A DNA stretch of 64,000 bases. Source: Streptomyces sp. NBC_00341. GTDB taxonomy: Bacteria > Actinomycetota > Actinomycetes > Streptomycetales > Streptomycetaceae. The first letter of the stretch is position 1. Each line of letters starts with the position of its first letter. Of the stretch, positions 32,323 through 40,702 are shown piece after piece. Both the position numbers and the translations under genes were made by a program. The notes under the pieces were generated by a model that saw nothing but the letters and a program-made list of their open reading frames with translations, was not told the DNA's origin and did not search any database. The DNA is taken from positions 5,704,001 through 5,768,000 of the forward strand of contig NZ_CP108002.1 in assembly GCF_041435055.1 (NCBI RefSeq), in the 5' to 3' direction.

Positions 32323-33262
32323 CGGCGGACGGAGCGGCGTCCGGCCGCAGCGCAGGCGCCCCTGTCCCGGACCCGTGACTTGCCTCGAAACCGTGCGCGA
32401 CCCCGCCCCGGTCCGTCGTGGCCTGCACCAGCAGTCTCAGTGCCGCCTCCGAGGCCGAACCGGCGGCGGTGGTCACCACGACCAGGGACTGTTCGGGCTC
32501 TGCCGGTGCCCGCAGCGTCTGCTGGGTGACCGTCAGGGAGCCGACGAGCGGATGCCGCAGCTCGTACTCGGCGGTATCGCACGCGCGCACCCGGTGATCG
32601 GCCCACATGCCCGCGAACTCGGCGCTCCCCGTCGTCAGTTCCCCGATGAGCGAGGTCAGCCGGGCGTCCTGCGGATGCCGTCCCGCGACCAGCCGCAGAT
32701 TGCCGACCACGGCCCGCGCCTTCGCCGTCCAGTCCACGTACAGCTCGCGGACGTGGGCGTCCAGGAAGACCAGCCGCGCCATGTTCGGCCGGTCCGCCGG
32801 GTGTTCGGGCCCGGCCGGGTCCACATGCCCGGCCAGCAGCGCGTGCCCCGGGGCGTTCCAGGCCAGTACGTCGCTGCGCCGGCCGGTCACCACGACGGGC
32901 ACCTCGCCCAGGGACCGCACCAGTTCGCGCACGGCCGGGGCCACCCGCTCGGCCGGGGGCCGCCGGGCCGGCACCCGGTGCCGGCAGGCGGTGGCCAGGT
33001 CCCGCAGGTGCTGCCGTTCGGTCTCCTCCAGACGCAGGGCGCGGGCGATCGCGTCCAGGACCTCGACGGAGGCGTGACAGGACACCCCCTGCTCAAGACG
33101 CGTGTAGTACGAGGCACTGACGCCGGCCAGCAGGGCCAGCTCCTCACGCCGCAGTCCCGGAACCCGTCGCCGGTCCCCGTAGGTCGGCAGCCCGACGTCC
33201 CGGGGCTGCAACTGGGCCCGCCGTGCCTGGAGGAAGGTGCCGAGCTGTCCGTGAGCGTCCAT
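32288..33262 (-). CDS. MmyB-like XRE transcriptional regulator
   Basis: 324 residues. HTH at the start: LGTFLQARRAQLQPRDVGLP, RRVPGLRREELALLAGVSAS, YYTRLEQG. The C-terminal MmyB ligand-binding domain shows VVVTGRRSDVLAWNAPGHAL and NMARLVFLDAHVRELYVDW. This family often represses a divergent metabolic gene. Here the divergent gene is a secreted SMP-30-like protein. Start at ATG 33262; a longer frame runs into the intergenic region. Confidence 0.92.
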   Translation of the reverse strand: MDAHGQLGTFLQARRAQLQPRDVGLPTYGDRRRVPGLRREELALLAGVSASYYTRLEQGVSCHASVEVLDAIARALRLEETERQHLRDLATACRHRVPARRPPAERVAPAVRELVRSLGEVPVVVTGRRSDVLAWNAPGHALLAGHVDPAGPEHPADRPNMARLVFLDAHVRELYVDWTAKARAVVGNLRLVAGRHPQDARLTSLIGELTTGSAEFAGMWADHRVRACDTAEYELRHPLVGSLTVTQQTLRAPAEPEQSLVVVTTAAGSASEAALRLLVQATTDRGGVAHGFEASHGSGTGAPALRPDAAPSAVSAPGSGPRRR

Positions 33263-33442
33263 GCCCCGAGTATCCAGCGCCCGGCCCGAGGCAGCCTGCC
33301 CCTGCCGGGGATAGGCAGAGCCGGGGCTGGTTGCCCACCGCCGCCCGGACACACAGTGGGGCCAGGAGCGAACCCGGCCGCCGGACCGCGGAACAGGCCG
33401 CCCCACCCCACCCCACTCCACCACTCCACGCAAGGAACCCAC

Positions 33443-34405
33443 GTGTCCGCGAAGTTCGCACGCAACGCACTGGCCGCCGCCATCGCGACGGTCACCCTCA
33501 CGGTCGGCTGGGCCGGCTCGGCCACGGCCGCCACCGCGCCCCTGTCACACGCCCGGATCACCCAGCACTTCGATCCGGACAGCAAGCAGATGCCGGAGAA
33601 CATCGTCCTGGAGCCCGACGGCCGCATCGACCTCTCCCTCTCCGCCGCACGCCAGATCGCCCAGGTCGGCCGCGACGGCAAGGTGCGGGTGCTGGCGACC
33701 CTGCCCGTGCCGGCCGACGACGGCGTGAACACCCCGGCCCTCGGCTTCCCGCTGGTCACCGGCCTGGTCAGGGACGCGCACGGCACGCTGTACTTCCTCT
33801 ACGCCACGGGCACCGCAGACCTCACCGGCGTCTGGCGGCTCACCCCCGGCGGCCACCCGGAGCGGATCGCCGCGCTGCCCGCCGACGGACTGCCCAACGG
33901 ACTTGCACTGGACTCCGGCCGGCTCTACATCACCGACTCGGTCCGGGGCGTCATCTGGCGCGTACCGGCAGGCGGCGGCCGCGCGACGGTCTGGGCGGAC
34001 GGTGCCGAGCTGGCCCCCACCAGCTTCCTCGGCGCCAACGGTCTGAAGGTGCACAACGGCGCCGTCTGGGTGTCCAACCTGGACAAGGGCACCGTCCTCA
34101 GCTACCCGCTGCGGCACAACGGCACGGCGGGCCCCGCCCGGGTCAGGGCCGCGCAGCTGGCCGGAATCGACGACTTCGCCTTCGTCGGCCGCGGCAACCG
34201 GATCCTCGCCGCCCTCAACCAGACCGGCGAGGTCGCCCTGATCGAGCCCGACGGCAGCCACACCATCGTGCTCGACTCCCAGGACGGGCTGCAGAACCCC
34301 ACGGCCGTCGCCGTACGCGGCGACACCGCGTACGTGACCTCGGCCGCCTATCTCACCGGACAGGACCCCAACCTGCTCACCGCCCGTATCCGCGATCACC
34401 ACTGA
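33443..34405 (+). CDS. Secreted SMP-30/gluconolactonase-like beta-propeller
   Basis: 320 residues. Signal peptide AAAIATVTLTVGWAGSATAA. The mature part has repeated blades: PENIVLEPDGRIDLSLSAAR, PNGLALDSGRLYITDSVRGV, ANGLKVHNGAVWVSNLDKGT, and DGLQNPTAVAVRGDTAYVTS. SMP-30-type enzymes are lactonases, but some members are non-enzymatic. GTG start with AAGGA 6 bp upstream. It is divergent from the MmyB regulator, which probably controls it. Confidence 0.85.
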   Translation: MSAKFARNALAAAIATVTLTVGWAGSATAATAPLSHARITQHFDPDSKQMPENIVLEPDGRIDLSLSAARQIAQVGRDGKVRVLATLPVPADDGVNTPALGFPLVTGLVRDAHGTLYFLYATGTADLTGVWRLTPGGHPERIAALPADGLPNGLALDSGRLYITDSVRGVIWRVPAGGGRATVWADGAELAPTSFLGANGLKVHNGAVWVSNLDKGTVLSYPLRHNGTAGPARVRAAQLAGIDDFAFVGRGNRILAALNQTGEVALIEPDGSHTIVLDSQDGLQNPTAVAVRGDTAYVTSAAYLTGQDPNLLTARIRDHH

Positions 34406-34560
34406 CGACCCCGTCGCGACCGGGTACCGGAGTAACGGCGGCGAACCGGAGCAGAAGAGGATAGGCAGCACAGGGCGTCTCCCGCGTCCCCCCGCCTCCG
34501 CGCGGCGGGAGGCGCCCCGGCTGTGCCGCCCGCCCTCCTACGTCCCCCGGAGACCCATCC

Positions 34561-35529
34561 GTGTTCAGCAAGACAAGCGACACCGCCACCGGGGCGCCGC
34601 CCCGGGCCACCGGGCATCCCGGGCCCGCGCGGCGCTGGTCCGTCGCGCTGCGGCGGACGCCCGTCTCCCTGTGGAACGACGACCTCTCGGACTGGGCGGC
34701 TGCCCTGACGTACTACGCCATACTCGCGCTGCTCCCGGCGCTCCTGGTGACGGTCTCCGTCATCGGGCTGGCCAACCCCCGGGCCACCGACGCGCTGATC
34801 GCGGACATCACCGCCTTCGCACCGGCGGAGTCCGGCGCCGCGCTGCGCCAGCCGCTCGTGGCGGCCACGCAGCAGCGGACGGCGGTGTGGCTGCTCGTCG
34901 CGACCGGGACCCTCAGCGCGGTCTGGTCCGCGTCCAGCTACCTGGCCGTGTTCCGGCGGGCGCTGCACGCGATGCACGGGGTACCGGACACCCGGCCCGC
35001 CCTGCGCAAGGCGCACATCATCGTGGCTACGGCGATCGGGCTGCTGCTGCTCCTGATGACCAGCGCGTTCGCCCTCGTGCTCTCCGGACCGCTGGCCCGC
35101 TGGCTGGGGCACCGGATCGGCCTGGCACACCTGGGGGACGCGGTGTGGGCGGTACTGAAGTGGCCCGTGCTGCTCTGTCTGGTCGCCTGCCTGATCACGG
35201 TCCTCTTCCGGACCGGCCCGGCATCGGCACGCGGATCGCGCCGGGCCCTGCCGGGAGGCGTACTGGCAGCGCTCCTGTGGCTGGTCGCCTCCGCGGGGTT
35301 CGCGCTGTACGCGACGTACATCGGCTCCTACAGCCGGCTGTACGGGTCACTGGCCGGGCTGGTGGTGTTCCTGATCTGGGTGTGGTTCACCAACCTGGCG
35401 CTGCTGACGGGCGCCCAGTTCAACGTGGAGCTGAACCGGGTGGGGCGCGCGGGCATCCGCCCCCCGACCGACGGCCACGACGGGACCGAGGACGGCGCCG
35501 CGGGCGGAAACACGGGCCAGGACCCCTAA
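34561..35529 (+). CDS. YihY/virulence factor BrkB family membrane protein
   Basis: 322 residues. Family features: LWNDDLSDWAAALTYYAILA in the first helix, several further membrane segments, RGSRRALPGGVLAALLWLVA and FALYATYIGSYSRLYGSLAG, FLIWVWFTNLALLTGAQFN. The C-terminus is hydrophilic. The physiological role of this family is not settled. GTG start with GGAG upstream. Confidence 0.92.
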   Translation: MFSKTSDTATGAPPRATGHPGPARRWSVALRRTPVSLWNDDLSDWAAALTYYAILALLPALLVTVSVIGLANPRATDALIADITAFAPAESGAALRQPLVAATQQRTAVWLLVATGTLSAVWSASSYLAVFRRALHAMHGVPDTRPALRKAHIIVATAIGLLLLLMTSAFALVLSGPLARWLGHRIGLAHLGDAVWAVLKWPVLLCLVACLITVLFRTGPASARGSRRALPGGVLAALLWLVASAGFALYATYIGSYSRLYGSLAGLVVFLIWVWFTNLALLTGAQFNVELNRVGRAGIRPPTDGHDGTEDGAAGGNTGQDP

Positions 35530-35658
35530 GGGCTGTGAGGTTGGCTGACGTGAGTGCGCGGGGCGGAGTTGCCGATATGCCGGACCGACCGGACTGAGGG
35601 CCACGGTCCGCCGTGGTGACGGCGGGCGTCGGATCGCGGGTGGGCTACCCTGCGCGGC

Positions 35659-36291
35659 ATGGACGGACAGTTCACCGGCTGGCCGGAGCAGGCGATGGAC
35701 GTGTTGTGGCAGCTCCAGGGCGAACCGAGCCACGCGACCCGCGAGCGCTGCCGCGCGGACCGTGAGCGCCTGGTCCGGCAGCCGATGATCGCCCTGCTCA
35801 ACGAGGTCGCGGACGCCGATCCCCGGTACGAGGACTTCTCCGTCTGGCACTACCGCAGCGACTCCTGGTGGTGGCAGCACCAGAGCGCGGTGATCCGGCT
35901 CGGCCGAAAGATCGAGATTGGTCTCCGGTTCTCGCTGTCCGGCCTGCGAATCCAGGGCGCCTGGTGGTACCCCGATCCCGGCCAGGTGGACATGTTCCGC
36001 AGAGCCGTGGCCTCCGAGGGGAGCGGCCGCGAACTGTCCGCCCTCGTCGAGGACGTGCGGAAGAAGGGCTACGACATCTCCGGGGACATGATGAAACGCC
36101 CCCCACGGGGCTATCCGGCAGACCACCCCCGGACGAACCTGCTGCGCCACCGTTCTCTGGTTGCCGCCGGACTCCTCGGATGCGAGGAGTGGTTGCACAC
36201 CCCCGAGGCGGTCGACCGAGTCCTCTCGGCCGCCGCTGACCTGGACGCTCTGCTGATGTGGCTGGTCTCCCACGTGAAGCGTGCCGCCTGA
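35659..36291 (+). CDS. DUF2461-like conserved protein
   Basis: 210 residues, no signal peptide. The C-terminal half fits the DUF2461/TIGR02453 pattern: GYDISGDMMKRPPRGYPADH, NLLRHRSLVAAGLLGCEE. The N-terminal part includes YEDFSVWHYRSDSWWWQHQS. It is probably cytoplasmic, of unknown function. No operon partners. Confidence 0.7.
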   Translation: MDGQFTGWPEQAMDVLWQLQGEPSHATRERCRADRERLVRQPMIALLNEVADADPRYEDFSVWHYRSDSWWWQHQSAVIRLGRKIEIGLRFSLSGLRIQGAWWYPDPGQVDMFRRAVASEGSGRELSALVEDVRKKGYDISGDMMKRPPRGYPADHPRTNLLRHRSLVAAGLLGCEEWLHTPEAVDRVLSAAADLDALLMWLVSHVKRAA

Positions 36292-36356
36292 CATCACGGA
36301 TTCCGCGTGGTCCGGTGGTCTCCTGCGGCGGGTGCGGGTGCGTGCGGCGCAGGTCT

Positions 36357-38075
36357 TTACCCGGCCGGGTTGCTGTTCGAGAGTGGGGTGCGGGCGGCGA
36401 TGAGCGTGATGTCGTCGCGGGTGTCGCCGAGTTCGTCGGTCAGCTGCGCGCAGAGCTGGGCGAGCGGCAGGTGCCGGTGGGTGGTGACCTGCTGGCGCAG
36501 GCGGGTCATCCCGGTGTCGAGACTCTGGGACCGCGATTCGATCAGCCCGTCGGTGTAGAGCAGAAGGGTCGCGCCGAAGGGGAGCCGGATATCGGCGGTG
36601 GGGCGCTCCGTGTCGGGGCGGACGCCGAGCAGGAGCGACTTCCCGCCGGTGAGGTAGGTGGCACTGCCGTCCGCGGTGATCAACAGGGGCGGCGGGTGCC
36701 CGGCCACCGACCAGGCCAGGTTCCAGGAGCCCGTGCCGTCGGGTCTCAGCCGGGCGAGGACGGTGGTGGCGGAGTCGGCGAGGGCCAGCCGGGACTGGGC
36801 CGTGTCCAGGCGTCGCAGGATCTGGCCCGGGCTCTCTTCCGGGCGGTCGACGGCCAGGGCGCGGAGCATGTTGCGCAGCTCGCTCATCCGCGAGGCGGCC
36901 TTGATGTCGTGTCCGGTGACATCTCCGATGACCAGGGCGGTGTCGCTGCCTTGCAGGGGGAACGCGTCGTACCAGTCGCCGCCGACTTCCGCGGCGTGCT
37001 GAGCGGGCCGGTAGTGCGCTGCCAGCTCCAGTCCGGGAACATCGGGCAGGTCGGTGAGCAGAGCGCGCTGGAGCGTGGCGGCGATATCGGCCTGGGCCGC
37101 GTGCAGGCGGGTGTTGTCGAGCCCCAGCGCTGTGCGGCGGGCCACTTCCTCCGCCACGGCCTGGTCCGCCTCGTGGAACGGCGGGCTGGCCGCGGAGCGG
37201 CTCAGTGTCAGGGCTCCGAAGGTGGTGGCGCGCAGTCGTAGCGGGACCACGAGGGTCTCGGCCGCTTCCACCACACCGAGCAGGTCCGCGTCGAAGCCGT
37301 CGGCGGGCGGGGCGACGTGCTGGACTCCGGCACCCCGCATCACTCGCCGCAGTGCGTCGGTATGGGCGGGCGCGTCGGGAAGGGAGTGGGCGTCGGAAGG
37401 GTGTGTGGGCAGCATGTCCGGTGTGTGGTGGGCCCATACTCTGCGTTCGGGCGTGCCGCTCTCACCGAGGTGGATGACCGCGGTGTCCGCCAGGCGTGGC
37501 ACCAGGAGCCGCACCAGGCGGCGCAGCGCTTCGTCCGCGTCCAGGGTGCTGACCATGGCCAGGGTCAGTTCGCCGAGCCAGGCGTTCTCCGCGAGGTCGT
37601 ATTCGGCCTGCTCCCGCATCGTCTCACTGTGCGCGTAGCGGTCCGCTCGCTGGCCGTCACGCTCACGCTGCGCTGAGGCGTCCTGGAAGATGACCACCGC
37701 TCCGGTGCCGTGTCCGGCCCCGGGGGGCAGCGGGGCCGCGCTCCACCAGACCTGGAGTGCGCTGCCGTCCGCCCGGAGCAGGACCGCCCGGTCGCCGCTG
37801 GAGCGTTTGCCCAGGGCGACGTCTTCGAGGACGGAGCGCTGGGCGGGCAGGCCGAGACCGTCGCCCGGGTGGGGGTGCATGGCGTGGTGCGCGTTGACAC
37901 CGACCAGAGTGCCCTGGGCGTAGCCCAACAGGCGCTCCGCCCAGGGGTTGCAGGCGATTACCACGCCTTGGGAATTCACGGCGTACATTCCGGCGCCTGC
38001 GCCGACGAACAGCTCGGACATCAGCGCATCGCCCACCAGGGGGACGGCGGTTGCACCCACTTCAGAGCTTTCCAT
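36357..38075 (-). CDS. PAS-GAF-SpoIIE (PP2C) phosphatase
   Basis: 572 residues. The N-terminal PAS domain (GAGMYAVNSQGVVIACNPWA, ERLLGYAQGTLVGV) is followed by a GAF domain (about 165-330) and a PP2C/SpoIIE phosphatase. Its metal-binding Asp motifs are VGGDWYDAF, VIGDVTGHD, YTDGLIESR and TRDDITLIA. Such RsbU-like enzymes dephosphorylate STAS anti-anti-sigma proteins. A STAS gene lies 60 bp upstream on the same strand and is its likely substrate. AGAGAG lies upstream of the ATG. Confidence 0.92.
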   Translation of the reverse strand: MESSEVGATAVPLVGDALMSELFVGAGAGMYAVNSQGVVIACNPWAERLLGYAQGTLVGVNAHHAMHPHPGDGLGLPAQRSVLEDVALGKRSSGDRAVLLRADGSALQVWWSAAPLPPGAGHGTGAVVIFQDASAQRERDGQRADRYAHSETMREQAEYDLAENAWLGELTLAMVSTLDADEALRRLVRLLVPRLADTAVIHLGESGTPERRVWAHHTPDMLPTHPSDAHSLPDAPAHTDALRRVMRGAGVQHVAPPADGFDADLLGVVEAAETLVVPLRLRATTFGALTLSRSAASPPFHEADQAVAEEVARRTALGLDNTRLHAAQADIAATLQRALLTDLPDVPGLELAAHYRPAQHAAEVGGDWYDAFPLQGSDTALVIGDVTGHDIKAASRMSELRNMLRALAVDRPEESPGQILRRLDTAQSRLALADSATTVLARLRPDGTGSWNLAWSVAGHPPPLLITADGSATYLTGGKSLLLGVRPDTERPTADIRLPFGATLLLYTDGLIESRSQSLDTGMTRLRQQVTTHRHLPLAQLCAQLTDELGDTRDDITLIAARTPLSNSNPAG

Positions 38076-38135
38076 CCGGCTCTCTTTTCCCGTCGCTCAC
38101 GGGGTAAACAGCAGGCCGAAGGCGTGCGGGGGATA

Positions 38136-38492
38136 TCAGGAGGCCCAGGAAGCGAGAGCGGCGTCGACGTCGGGGAAGACGCTGATCACCTCATCCAGGC
38201 CGCTCAGGTTCAACAGCCGGCGCACCTGCATTCCTGCCCCGGCCAGTCGCAGGCCGCCCTTTTCCACTTCGGAGTTGCGCACCCCGTAGACCAGTACTCC
38301 CAGGCCGGCGGAGTCCATGAACGTGATGCTCTGGACATCCAGCACGATCTGAACTCGGCCTTCGGCGATGAGTCCGTCGAGTGCCGCCCGGATCGCGGGA
38401 ACCAGATCGCGACCGACGTCGCCCGAAATGGTCAACACCGCACATCGCCCGGAGCTCTCGGACACTTGCACGCTGGACGTCGGAACCAGCAC
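38136..38492 (-). CDS. STAS-domain anti-anti-sigma factor 1
   Basis: 118 residues, one STAS domain. The phospho-acceptor Ser is in ITFMDSAGLGVLVYG. The phosphorylated form is normally inactive; dephosphorylation by a SpoIIE phosphatase lets it capture an RsbW-type kinase. It lies between the MarR gene and a PAS-GAF-phosphatase gene in the leftward locus. Confidence 0.92.
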   Translation of the reverse strand: MLVPTSSVQVSESSGRCAVLTISGDVGRDLVPAIRAALDGLIAEGRVQIVLDVQSITFMDSAGLGVLVYGVRNSEVEKGGLRLAGAGMQVRRLLNLSGLDEVISVFPDVDAALASWAS

Positions 38493-38620
38493 GGCGGTTC
38501 CTCCTCCCCCTGGGATACACCGATCATCGCACCCGACGACGGGACCGGACGGCTTCTTCCCGGCCGGGGAAAGGCAGTGGGGGCAGTCGGCACCCGCAGC
38601 CGGGGGACTGTGCTCGGCGT

Positions 38621-39148
38621 TCAGGGACGGTGCGGGAGAGGTCTGGCCAGGATGTGGGTTACGGGTCTGTAGTGTTCCTCGCCGTCGGCCGCACCGAGTT
38701 GTCTGTGCAGCCCCGCGAGTCCTCTGGCCAGTGCCCTGCGCTCGGTGGAGGGCATGGTGTCGATGGCCCGGTGGAGCATGCTGTCGCGTTGTTCACGGAT
38801 GCGCTGGAGATGACGCTTGCCTGTGGGGGTCAGCCGCAGGGCGACCTCACGGCCGTTGTCGGGGCAGGGCAGGCGTTCCAGGAAGCCGATGGCCTGCAAT
38901 CGGTCGCACATGCGGGTCACCGTCGGCGGGGCGGAGGCGAGTTGTTGGCACACCGTGCGCATCCGTATGCCGTCCTCGCGGTCGACGAGGTACATCAGGC
39001 GCAGTTGGGACGTGGAGCCGGGGGCGGTGCCGCGGCTGGTGGAATTCCTGGCGTGCTCCCACATCACGTCGAGGAGTTCGGTGATGCTGCTGGCGGACTG
39101 GATCGCCTCGTGCCAGATCCTGTTGGGGGCGGCATCCGGTTCAGTCAT
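38621..39148 (-). CDS. MarR family transcriptional regulator
   Basis: 175 residues. Winged HTH: MYLVDREDGIRMRTVCQQLA, SAPPTVTRMCDRLQAIGFLE, GREVALRLTPTGKRHLQRI. ATG 39148 with GGGTG upstream. It lies inside the partner-switching locus, 49 bp after a STAS gene. The perfect palindrome at 42397-42418, in the divergent promoter region of this locus, could be its operator. The ligand is unknown. Confidence 0.9.
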   Translation of the reverse strand: MTEPDAAPNRIWHEAIQSASSITELLDVMWEHARNSTSRGTAPGSTSQLRLMYLVDREDGIRMRTVCQQLASAPPTVTRMCDRLQAIGFLERLPCPDNGREVALRLTPTGKRHLQRIREQRDSMLHRAIDTMPSTERRALARGLAGLHRQLGAADGEEHYRPVTHILARPLPHRP

Positions 39149-39197
39149 GATCACCCGTCGGTGGTGTGCTTCTGCCCGGTGGTCGCCCGGCAAGGTC

Positions 39198-39611
39198 TCA
39201 GGTGGTGCCGTCAGGGCCGGTGGGGCGGGCCGCCCCCACATTCTCCTCTGATACCGAGGGCTTTGCGACGCCGTTGGAGAGAGGTGCTGTGAGGTAATCG
39301 AGGGTACCGGTGATCACCAGGATCCGGTCGAGCCCGGCAGTGCGGTCGTCCAGGTGAAGCCGCACCCCGGCCGCGGAGGTGCGGCGGAGGATCATCAGCA
39401 GGGTGGACAGGCCGGTGGAATCGACTGAACCGAGCCCGCCGCAGTGCAGATGGAGGTCCTTCAGGCCGGGCCGTGCGGAGAGCTGCGTGGTGACCTCCTG
39501 GAGGAGGACGCCGGCGTTGTCGAAGTCGAGGTCGCCGTGGAGCTCGATGCGTAGCCTGTCCCGGGTGTCGACCGTGGTCAGGCGCAGGTGTGCGGGGGGC
39601 GGTGTGTTCAT
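39198..39611 (-). CDS. STAS-domain anti-anti-sigma factor 2
   Basis: 137 residues. STAS core LRIELHGDLDFDNAGVLLQE with the acceptor region LGSVDSTGLSTLLMILRR. The C-terminal tail of about 25 residues is disordered. Its ATG overlaps the stop of the cobalamin-binding protein gene by four bases, so the two are translated together. This suggests direct functional pairing between photoreceptor-like protein and STAS protein. Confidence 0.9.
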   Translation of the reverse strand: MNTPPPAHLRLTTVDTRDRLRIELHGDLDFDNAGVLLQEVTTQLSARPGLKDLHLHCGGLGSVDSTGLSTLLMILRRTSAAGVRLHLDDRTAGLDRILVITGTLDYLTAPLSNGVAKPSVSEENVGAARPTGPDGTT

Positions 39612-40702
39612 ACGGTGGTCCCGGCGGCGGTGGCGCGGGGGGCGGCGAGGGCCTCGGTCCCGCGCTGGAGGATCCGGACGGCCCGCGGGAAGTCCTTGAG
39701 TTCACCGATCAGCAGGTTCAGGGCCGGCGGCAGGCTCTGCACGGGTACGCCGCGTGCGTCGAGGATGTGTGCGGTCCAGGTGATGAACCAGGTGAAGAGT
39801 GCCTCGTCGTCCAGGTAGAGGGCGGTGGTCAGGAACTCCACGATGTGCGCGAGGTCCTCCGCCGTGCGCTCGCGCTGGAGGTCGTCGTAGGCGGCCATGG
39901 CCGGGAACGCCGCTTCCAACGCGTTGAAGACGGTCCGCACCAGGGAGGCGCTGTTGCGGGCGACGAGGGTGTACTCCTGGTCGCCCAGGTGCGGCAGGTC
40001 GTCGAACTGCTGGTGGTCGGGGAGCGGGCGCGACAGCGGACCGTGGGCGAGGCGGTCGGCGGCGCTACGGGCGTCGGGTGCCCAGGCGTCGGCGCCCAGC
40101 AGCTTCGCGTACTGGCCGGTGGGTCCGAAGGCGGCGCCTCCGACGAGGACGGGGACGCCGATGGCCTGGCACGCGGTGATCGCGGCGTGCGCGGTGGGCA
40201 GCCGGGTGGCGATCGAGCCGGAGAGGGCGACCGCGTCGGCGCTGGTGGTGTGGAGGTGGGCTATGAGGTGCGGGGAGGGGACCTGGGCGCCGAGGTAGTC
40301 CACTCTCCAGCCGCGCAGTTTCAGCACTTCGGTCAGAAGGCGGGCCGGCAGGGCGTGCCACTCGCCGTCCACGCAGGCGACCGTGATCCGGCCGCGGGTG
40401 ACGGCGGTGCGGGCGGCGGGGTGCACGCTCACCGCGCCGACGGCCCGTTCGTTGATGGCGGTCGCCGCGTGCTCCTGGGCGACGGTCATGCGGTTGGCCG
40501 CCCATTCCTCCCCGACCTTGCCCTGCACCGTCGCGATCACATCGAGCAGCACGCTCTCCGGGTCGGCGCCCTCGTCAAGTGCGCGCAGGAGCAGCTCGGT
40601 GGCAGCGTACTCGTCGGAGGCGGCGACGGCGTCCCACACGTCATCCGCCAGTTGCCGGAGATGTGCGTCGTGCGGAAGGCGGGGTGCGGTGTTCGTACTC
40701 AT
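39608..40702 (-). CDS. Cobalamin-binding protein with CarH photoreceptor signatures but no HTH
   Basis: 364 residues. A helical B12-cap domain (about 12-95) holds the W-x9-EH motif of adenosylcobalamin photoreceptors: EEWAANRMTVAQEHAAT (W67, E77, H78). A B12-binding Rossmann domain (about 105-210) follows, with GEWHALP giving the E-x-H lower-ligand His (H116), then VPVLVGGAAFGPTG. Residues about 220-350 are an all-helical domain (DLAHIVEFLTTALYLDDEAL) that I do not recognise. There is no MerR-type HTH. It overlaps the phosphatase gene upstream and a STAS gene downstream by 4 bp each. It is likely a light or B12 sensor for partner switching. Confidence 0.85.
   Translation of the reverse strand: MSTNTAPRLPHDAHLRQLADDVWDAVAASDEYAATELLLRALDEGADPESVLLDVIATVQGKVGEEWAANRMTVAQEHAATAINERAVGAVSVHPAARTAVTRGRITVACVDGEWHALPARLLTEVLKLRGWRVDYLGAQVPSPHLIAHLHTTSADAVALSGSIATRLPTAHAAITACQAIGVPVLVGGAAFGPTGQYAKLLGADAWAPDARSAADRLAHGPLSRPLPDHQQFDDLPHLGDQEYTLVARNSASLVRTVFNALEAAFPAMAAYDDLQRERTAEDLAHIVEFLTTALYLDDEALFTWFITWTAHILDARGVPVQSLPPALNLLIGELKDFPRAVRILQRGTEALAAPRATAAGTTV

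Noticed and set aside
32138..33442. Plus-strand frame continuous with the SMP-30-like protein
   Set aside because: The upstream part is the decayed fragment plus antisense of the MmyB gene; the real start of the secreted protein is GTG 33443 with its own ribosome site.
36258..37241. 327-residue plus-strand open frame
   Set aside because: Antisense to the PAS-GAF-SpoIIE phosphatase gene; shadow composition.
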